From Caryophanales bacterium UBA3210 (GTDB lineage Bacteria; Bacillota_I; Bacilli_A; RFN20; CAG-449), in the NCBI GenBank assembly GCA_002363635.1, contig DEWM01000001.1:1-9680 (forward strand): a stretch of DNA of 9,680 nt. Direction: 5' to 3'. The position numbers were made by a program, and so were the translations under genes. The notes beneath the pieces are model-generated. The model saw only the letters and a list, made by a program, of their open reading frames with translations, made no database searches and had not been told where the DNA came from. Of this stretch, positions 4,702 through 9,680 are shown in pieces; position 1 is the first letter of the stretch, and each line of letters starts with the position of its first letter.

Positions 4702-7700
4702 ATGCTATCTATTTTAGATAAGATTAAAAATTATGAAATTGTTACCCACCTTGAAAATCAAGATGGGCATTTTGTGATTCAAGATACATTGGCGTTTTCT
4801 TTAACTATTTCTGCAGTTTTTGCGAAAAAACCTCAGAAAATTTTAATCAATTGTCCTAACTTATATTCTGCACAAGATATATATGAACATATTACTTCTG
4901 TTCTTGGTGAAGATGATGTTTTATTCTTTCCTCAAGATGAAATATTTAGAGTAGATGTAAATGCTTATTCTAGAGAAATGTTATCTCAAAGATTATATTG
5001 TATGCATGAATGCTTAAAAAATAATAACAAAATTATTATCACTCATTCTTCATCTTTAACTAGATATTTACCTGATCCAAAAGTTTTTGAGGAACATTGC
5101 ATTAAGATTAAGGTAGGCAATGAATTTGATATTAAGAAATTAGTTAATACAATTACTAAACAAGGATATAAAAGAGTTAATAAAATTGATGGACCATTGC
5201 AGTTTGCTCAACGTGGCGATATCGTCGATGTATTTCCTATTAACGCTGATAGACCATATAGAATTGAATTTTTTGATGTTGAAGTAGAATCAATTAGACA
5301 ATTTGATATTTCTTCTCAATTATCTGATAAAGAATTTGAAGAGATTTCTATATTACCAGCTTTAGATATTATTTTAACTGATGAAGAGAGAGAAAGACTT
5401 CCTATTGTATTACGTGAAGAAGCTAAAAAAGCTCAATTCCGTATTGGTGGAGATGAATATTATAAACTTTTAGATAGAACCAAAGACCTCATTGATAATA
5501 TTAATGAGAATGGTTTTGACGAAAACTACTATAACCTATATCAATTATTAGTAACTAAGCCATTTGATATTATTGATTATGTTAAACCTGATTTGGCAAT
5601 TGAATATGATTCAAAACAATGTAAAACTTCAATGGATTTACTTCTTTCTCAAATATATGATTATTTCTCTGAATTATATAAAGGTGGAATTTCTTTACCT
5701 TTATATAATCCTTATGAAAACTTAGATGATGCTTATTTGAAGTTTAATAAACTAATAAAAACTACTAAAGATTATTCTGGAGTAAACGATTTTGAATTAC
5801 CTATTAGAGGTATTACTAAAGCAGCTTCTAATATTTTTAAAGCTATCGAAATGATTAAAGAATATAATGATGAAGGTAAAAAAGTTATCATCTGTTTGGA
5901 TGAAACTCAATATGATTCTTTTAAACAATATCTAGATGAATATGAAATAAAATATGAAGAAATAAATCCTAATGATATTCCTAATGAAAACCTTGGGATT
6001 ACACACGAAAAACTCATAGAAGGATTTGAGTTTTATCGAGAAAAACTCGTAATTTTATCACAGAGAGAAATATATGGATATAGGCCTAAAGTTACTAGAT
6101 ATTTACAGCGTTTTAAGAATGCGACAATATTAAAATCATATGACGAATTACAACCAGGGGATTATGTAGTACATGAAGAATGTGGTATTGGTTGTTTTGA
6201 TTCTATTACTACTTTAACTGTTAGCGGCATGCATAAAGACTTCCTTAAAATTCAATATGCAGGAACTGGCGTATTATATGTTCCTCTTGAACAGTTTAAA
6301 CTTGTTAGAAAATATGTTTCTAAAGAAGGTGCTGTTCCTAAAGTTAATAAACTTGGCGGCGGTGAATGGGAAAAGACAAAGAAGAAGATTAAAGAAAGAG
6401 TCAATCTTTTAGCAGATAGACTTATTAAACTTTACGCTGAAAGAAATGCTACCCCAGGATATGCTTTTAAGCCAGATGATGAATTCCAAGCAGCGTTTGA
6501 AAAAGCATTCCCTTATCCTTTAACAGAAGATCAACAAAAAGCAGTTGATGAAATTAAGAGAGATATGGAATCACCTCATCCAATGGATAGATTATTATGT
6601 GGGGATGTTGGCTTTGGTAAAACTGAAGTTGCTTTTAGAGCGGCTTTTAAGGCTATTTTAAGTGGCCAACAAGTTGCGCTTTTATGCCCTACTACTTTAC
6701 TTGCAAGACAACATTATGAAAAAGCATTAGAAAGATTCTCTTTATTTGGAGTTAATGTATGTATGTTCTCTAGATTTGTTCCTCAAAGTCATCAGAACGA
6801 ACAGATTAAACAAATTAAAGAAGGTAAAATCCATTTTATTATTGGTACACATAGAATCTTATCTAAAGAAATTGAAATTCCTAATCTAAAATTATTAATT
6901 ATTGATGAAGAACAAAGATTTGGGGTTGAACATAAAGAAAAAATTAAAGAAATGAGTAAGAATATTGATGTTCTTACTTTAACTGCTACTCCAATCCCTA
7001 GAACTCTTCAAATGTCCTTACTTAACATTAGAAGCTTATCTCAATTACAAAGCGCTCCATCTAATAGAATGCCTATTCAAACATATGTTATTCCTCAAAG
7101 TGATGATGTAATTAAAGAAGCTATTGAAAAAGAATTAGCGAGAAAAGGCCAAGTTTTCTATTTACATAACATTACTTTCTCAACTGGTTCTACAGTTACT
7201 AAACTACAAAAACTTATTCCTAATGCAAGAATAGATGTAGTACATGGAAAGATGGATAAAGACGAAATTGAAGAAGTAATGGCAAAGTTCTATGCTGGTG
7301 AAATTGATATTTTAGTATGTACTTCAATTATTGAAACAGGGTTAGATATTAGTAATGCAAATACTATTCTAATCGAGAATGCTGATAACTTTGGTCTAGC
7401 ACAGCTTTATCAAATTAAAGGTAGAGTAGGTAGATCAAATAGAATTGCATATGCATATTTGATGTATAACGATAAAAAAGAATTATCGGATGTTGCAAGA
7501 AAGAGATTAAAAGCAATTAAAGATTTTACTGAACTTGGTTCTGGATTTAAGATTGCCCAACGAGATTTAACTATTAGAGGTGCAGGAGATATCTTAGGAC
7601 CTGAACAAGCTGGTTTCATTGATACTGTTGGTATTGATATGTATTTAAAACTTTTAAACGAAGTTGTAAAAGAAAAACAAGGTGAAGAATTACCTCAAGA

Positions 7701-8187
7701 CAATATCAAAGTATCTAATATTCAAATGGATGCATATATTCCTAAGAAATACGCAGAAAATGATGGCGATAAACTTGAGATTTATCGAGAAATCCAAACA
7801 ATTTCTACATTACCTAACTTAGAAATTTTTAAAGAAAAACTTAAAGATATCTATGGAAAACTACCTTCTGAAGTAGAACTCTTATTAAGAAAAAGAAAAA
7901 TCGATATTCTCTCTTCATCTATCTATATTGAATCGATGGTTGAAGAAAATGGTGGCGCAACTGTTGTATTAACTCAAGAAGCTTCTAAATTAAATAGAAT
8001 TGGTATTCTTCTTTTTGAAAACTTAGGAAGAAGTGCAAGTTATATTAGAGCAACTTTCGCTGATAGGAAAATTCGTTTAAGATTAAATAAGACAATGAAT
8101 TATTTAGATCATTTAGAAAAAATGCTTCAAGCAATTAATGATTCATGTATGAATCTTGAAAGGGGTAATCAAAATGAGATTAGATAA
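4702..8187 (+). CDS. mfd: Transcription-repair coupling factor Mfd
   Basis: Mfd is a DNA translocase that pushes or removes stalled RNA polymerase and recruits UvrA to the lesion. At 1161 residues it is full length (E. coli 1148, B. subtilis 1177). Domains in order are the UvrB-like N-terminal module (about 1-330, including QRGDIVDVFP near 170 and YRIEFFDVEVESIRQFD), a linker, the CarD-like RNA-polymerase-interacting domain (about 480-540, PGDYVVHEECGIGCF), the helicase core, and the C-terminal D7 inhibitory domain (about 1000-1161). Helicase motifs are Walker A GDVGFGKT (634-641), Walker B DEEQ (735-738), TATPIPRT (761-768) and QIKGRVGR (904-911). The translocation motif RDLTIRGAGDILGPEQAG follows. 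There is no Shine-Dalgarno before the ATG, only TAATTATG after pth, so expression probably depends on ribosomes finishing pth. The end overlaps rqcP by 14 nt. Confidence 0.98.
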   Translation: MLSILDKIKNYEIVTHLENQDGHFVIQDTLAFSLTISAVFAKKPQKILINCPNLYSAQDIYEHITSVLGEDDVLFFPQDEIFRVDVNAYSREMLSQRLYCMHECLKNNNKIIITHSSSLTRYLPDPKVFEEHCIKIKVGNEFDIKKLVNTITKQGYKRVNKIDGPLQFAQRGDIVDVFPINADRPYRIEFFDVEVESIRQFDISSQLSDKEFEEISILPALDIILTDEERERLPIVLREEAKKAQFRIGGDEYYKLLDRTKDLIDNINENGFDENYYNLYQLLVTKPFDIIDYVKPDLAIEYDSKQCKTSMDLLLSQIYDYFSELYKGGISLPLYNPYENLDDAYLKFNKLIKTTKDYSGVNDFELPIRGITKAASNIFKAIEMIKEYNDEGKKVIICLDETQYDSFKQYLDEYEIKYEEINPNDIPNENLGITHEKLIEGFEFYREKLVILSQREIYGYRPKVTRYLQRFKNATILKSYDELQPGDYVVHEECGIGCFDSITTLTVSGMHKDFLKIQYAGTGVLYVPLEQFKLVRKYVSKEGAVPKVNKLGGGEWEKTKKKIKERVNLLADRLIKLYAERNATPGYAFKPDDEFQAAFEKAFPYPLTEDQQKAVDEIKRDMESPHPMDRLLCGDVGFGKTEVAFRAAFKAILSGQQVALLCPTTLLARQHYEKALERFSLFGVNVCMFSRFVPQSHQNEQIKQIKEGKIHFIIGTHRILSKEIEIPNLKLLIIDEEQRFGVEHKEKIKEMSKNIDVLTLTATPIPRTLQMSLLNIRSLSQLQSAPSNRMPIQTYVIPQSDDVIKEAIEKELARKGQVFYLHNITFSTGSTVTKLQKLIPNARIDVVHGKMDKDEIEEVMAKFYAGEIDILVCTSIIETGLDISNANTILIENADNFGLAQLYQIKGRVGRSNRIAYAYLMYNDKKELSDVARKRLKAIKDFTELGSGFKIAQRDLTIRGAGDILGPEQAGFIDTVGIDMYLKLLNEVVKEKQGEELPQDNIKVSNIQMDAYIPKKYAENDGDKLEIYREIQTISTLPNLEIFKEKLKDIYGKLPSEVELLLRKRKIDILSSSIYIESMVEENGGATVVLTQEASKLNRIGILLFENLGRSASYIRATFADRKIRLRLNKTMNYLDHLEKMLQAINDSCMNLERGNQNEIR
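8159..8165 (+). promoter_or_regulatory. rqcP ribosome binding site inside mfd
   Basis: AAAGGGG lies 8 nt before the ATG at 8174. It supports that start over the in-frame TTG at 8156, which has no binding site and would add six residues ahead of the S4 domain. Confidence 0.75.
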
Positions 8188-8434
8188 ATACTTAAAGGTT
8201 AGCAGAGTAATTAAACGTAGAACTATTGCTAAAGATATATTAGATTTAGGCTTTGTTAAATTAAATGATAAAGTTGCTAAACCATCTGCTGAAGTTAATG
8301 TTGGGGATATTATAGAACTTAAACTCGGCGATAGATTATATACAATAAGAGTTAAGGCAATAAAAGAATTCGCAAAAAAAGAGCAAGGCGGAGAAATGTA
8401 TGAAATTATAGAGGACAAGACTATAATTTCATAG
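8174..8434 (+). CDS. rqcP: S4-domain ribosome quality-control protein RqcP (YabO)
   Basis: This small basic S4 RNA-binding protein has 86 residues, the size of B. subtilis YabO/RqcP. It begins MRLDKYLKVSRVIKRRTIAK, and the hallmark S4 helix-turn region continues to DLGFVKLNDKVAKPS and then VGDIIELKLG. RqcP binds the 50S subunit carrying stranded peptidyl-tRNA and works with RqcH during C-terminal poly-alanine tailing in bacterial ribosome quality control. The heat-shock homologue Hsp15 is the other family name, but the position between mfd and divIC is the YabO position. The start is set by the AAAGGGG site and the S4 domain boundary. The first 14 nt overlap the end of mfd. Its stop (TAG) is followed by a 56-nt spacer with a likely secondary promoter. 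Confidence 0.93.
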   Translation: MRLDKYLKVSRVIKRRTIAKDILDLGFVKLNDKVAKPSAEVNVGDIIELKLGDRLYTIRVKAIKEFAKKEQGGEMYEIIEDKTIIS

Positions 8435-8440
8435 AATAAA

Positions 8441-8469
8441 TTGAAAAGAAAAATATTCAATGTTAAGAT
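8441..8469 (+). promoter_or_regulatory. Predicted internal promoter before divIC
   Basis: TTGAAA (8441-8446), a 17-bp spacer, and TAAGAT (8464-8469) preceded by TGT make a -35/extended -10 pair. The -35 matches 5 of 6 and the -10 4 of 6 consensus bases. It would give divIC and tilS a transcript independent of pth-mfd. The -10 box is the left arm of the palindrome at 8464-8481. Confidence 0.5.
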
Positions 8470-8481
8470 ATTAATATCTTA
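8464..8481. promoter_or_regulatory. Perfect 18-bp palindrome over the divIC promoter and ribosome binding site
   Basis: TAAGATATTAATATCTTA is a perfect, gapless 18-bp palindrome. It begins at the predicted -10 box and ends at the first base of the divIC AGGTGAT binding site, 9 nt before the ATG. It could be a repressor operator, or in RNA from upstream promoters an AT-rich hairpin close to the binding site. Confidence 0.45.
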
Positions 8482-8490
8482 GGTGATTAT

Positions 8491-8778
8491 ATGAGCAAGA
8501 TTCGTAGTAAAGCTGAAAATAGAACTATAAGCATAATCGCAATAATAATATTTGTTATTTCGATTGTTTTAGTTATAGCTTCAGTTATATGGATAATGAA
8601 TCTATATAAAGAAAACGATAGATTAAATCATATTAAAGAAAACCTAGTTCGACAGATTGAAAATCAAAGTGAATATAAAGAACTCCACGAAGATCAATAT
8701 TACACAGTATATGTTGAAGATGATTATGCTGTATTTAATGATACTCAAGGAGATCCATTAATTGTTTATTCAAAATAA
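8491..8778 (+). CDS. divIC: Septum formation initiator DivIC (FtsL/DivIC/FtsB family)
   Basis: DivIC-type proteins are bitopic divisome components that pair with FtsL and FtsQ/DivIB to control septal peptidoglycan synthesis. The 95-residue protein has a short basic cytoplasmic N-terminus (1-12), one strong transmembrane helix (13-36) and an extracytoplasmic coiled coil (about 38-60). L38, L45 and L52 are at heptad spacing. A short tail (about 61-95) contains YYTVYVEDDYAVFND and ends in IVYSK. The length and plan match DivIC. Sequence alone barely separates DivIC from FtsL, so the call leans on its place between rqcP and tilS. AGGTG at 8481-8485 serves the ATG. The stop codon lies inside the first arm of a terminator hairpin. 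Confidence 0.82.
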   Translation: MSKIRSKAENRTISIIAIIIFVISIVLVIASVIWIMNLYKENDRLNHIKENLVRQIENQSEYKELHEDQYYTVYVEDDYAVFNDTQGDPLIVYSK

Positions 8779-8801
8779 CTAGGGTTAAACCTAGTTTTTT
8801 T
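8777..8801 (+). terminator. Rho-independent terminator/attenuator between divIC and tilS
   Basis: AACTAGG (8777-8783) pairs with CCTAGTT (8790-8796) around a 6-nt loop, and seven T residues (8795-8801) follow. The left arm includes the last two bases of the divIC stop codon. The tilS ATG is 13 nt past the T run, leaving no room for a separate promoter after the hairpin. Confidence 0.8.
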
Positions 8802-8814
8802 ACGGAAAAAGTTT

Positions 8815-9680
8815 ATGAATTTTAAATACAATAAAAAGGAAAAATACATTGTTGCAGTTTCAGGCGGGCCAGATTCTATGGCTCTTTTAAACATGCTTTA
8901 TAATGATGGGTATACTAATTTAATTGTATGTCATGTTAACTATCATCGCCGTAAAGAATCTAATTATGAGCAAGAACAAGTAACAGCTTGGGCAATTAAT
9001 CATAATTTAAAAATTGAAGTTTTAGACACTTCTAATATGCTTCCAAAAGGTAATTTCCAAGCATGGGCAAGAGATGCTAGATATAAATTCTTTAAGGATA
9101 CATATATTAATGAGAATGCAAAAGGATTATTTATCGCACATAACTTAGATGATAACTTAGAAACATATTTGCTTCAGAAGAAAAAAGGCGGATTCTATCC
9201 TTATTACGGGTTAAAAGAAGAATCTATATATCTAAATATGTATGTATATCGTCCTTTGCTATCTATTAGAAAGAAAGATCTTTTAGAATATTGTAAAACC
9301 AATAATGTATTTTATAGTATAGATTCATCTAATTTAGAAAACCATTATTCTAGAAACATTATTCGTCATTCTATTGTAGAAAATATTTCTCAAGAAGATT
9401 TAGATAATTTACTTTTAGAGATTGCAAATAAAAATGAATATAACAACAAAATTAATAACAAGATTGATGAATTAGATAAAAATGGTATTAAATTATCCGA
9501 TTTTTCGCTAGTTGACGATAAAGAAACTTTTATCTATTTGTATCTAATTAAAAATAGCGGACTTTTTTCGAGAAAACTAACACATTATTACGTAAAAGAG
9601 TGCCTAAATGTTATTAAAAGCAACAAACCAAATGCTCAGATTAAATTTAGTGATAACGTGTATCTAGTTAAATATTATGA
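8815..9680 (+). CDS. tilS: tRNA(Ile)-lysidine synthase TilS, N-terminal part (3' end beyond window)
   Basis: TilS uses ATP and lysine to convert C34 of tRNA-Ile(CAU) to lysidine, changing its decoding from AUG to AUA; it is essential in most bacteria. The 288 visible codons are open to the right edge. The N-type PP-loop SGGPDS is at 16-21. HVNYHRRKES (about 40-49) replaces the usual HVDHGLR-type motif. HNLDDNLETYLLQKKKGG (about 109-126), RPLLSIRKKDLLEYC and DSSNLENHYSRNIIRH are the remaining synthetase-core landmarks. The C-terminal tRNA-binding domains are only partly visible. ATG 8815 is the only sensible start. Its binding site is weak (GGAAAAAG). It lies 13 nt after the T run of a terminator hairpin, so it depends on readthrough or on a promoter inside divIC. 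In Bacillus the next genes would be hpt and ftsH. Confidence 0.95.
   Translation, partial: MNFKYNKKEKYIVAVSGGPDSMALLNMLYNDGYTNLIVCHVNYHRRKESNYEQEQVTAWAINHNLKIEVLDTSNMLPKGNFQAWARDARYKFFKDTYINENAKGLFIAHNLDDNLETYLLQKKKGGFYPYYGLKEESIYLNMYVYRPLLSIRKKDLLEYCKTNNVFYSIDSSNLENHYSRNIIRHSIVENISQEDLDNLLLEIANKNEYNNKINNKIDELDKNGIKLSDFSLVDDKETFIYLYLIKNSGLFSRKLTHYYVKECLNVIKSNKPNAQIKFSDNVYLVKYY

Noticed and set aside
7410..7619. Minus-strand frame opposite mfd motif VI region
   Set aside because: Shadow of conserved helicase codons.
8156..8173. Longer RqcP starting at TTG 8156
   Set aside because: The TTG lies within the binding-site region; the ATG at 8174 begins the canonical MRLDKYL.
8143..8460. 105-codon minus-strand frame opposite rqcP
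   Set aside because: Covers the rqcP S4 domain on the other strand; hydrophobic content reflects complementing AT-rich Lys/Glu/Asp codons.
1..9680. CRISPR array, transposon ends, prophage or defence genes
   Set aside because: No direct-repeat array, transposase or defence-family motif was seen; every long frame is a conserved housekeeping gene.

Overview
The window is a stretch of AT-rich housekeeping DNA from a low-GC Firmicute. The family signatures, the non-recoded genetic code (every Trp codon is TGG) and the cell-wall and septum genes point to a walled relative of the Erysipelotrichia/Mollicutes branch of Bacilli rather than to a wall-less mycoplasma. This placement rests on gene content, gene order and remembered motif resemblance, not on a tree. 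No mobile element, CRISPR array, tRNA, rRNA or prophage was seen.

Layout. The left edge (1-1529, minus) holds the first 509 codons of pyruvate phosphate dikinase (ppdK). It has its own promoter, a palindrome in the leader and a strong ribosome binding site. Next is a tightly packed minus-strand operon reading right to left: popT (DUF368 polyprenyl-phosphate transporter, 3037-4044), a PAP2 lipid phosphatase (2399-3037) and rsuA (16S rRNA pseudouridine synthase, 1720-2412). It ends in a hairpin terminator at about 1646-1682. A 100-bp divergent promoter region (4045-4144) separates it from the plus-strand cluster pth, mfd, rqcP, divIC, tilS. tilS runs off the right edge.

How the genes work together. 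pth-mfd-rqcP-divIC-tilS is the familiar Bacillus-type block, shrunk by loss of the sporulation genes that B. subtilis carries there (spoVT, yabP, yabQ, spoIIE). Three members serve translation: Pth recycles peptidyl-tRNA, RqcP assists rescue of stalled 60S-like (50S) complexes, and TilS makes lysidine on tRNA-Ile(CAU). Mfd clears stalled RNA polymerase and DivIC acts in septation. In the opposite operon, a PAP2 enzyme next to PopT suggests a C55-PP to C55-P recycling step for the cell-wall lipid carrier; RsuA is an unrelated ribosome-modification passenger.

The coding content is conventional. The points that deserve a second look are regulatory or architectural: three promoter-associated palindromes, a terminator placed 13 nt ahead of tilS, and two S4-domain genes whose start sequence supplies the stop codon of the gene before them. 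I found no convincing evidence of a wholly undescribed system.
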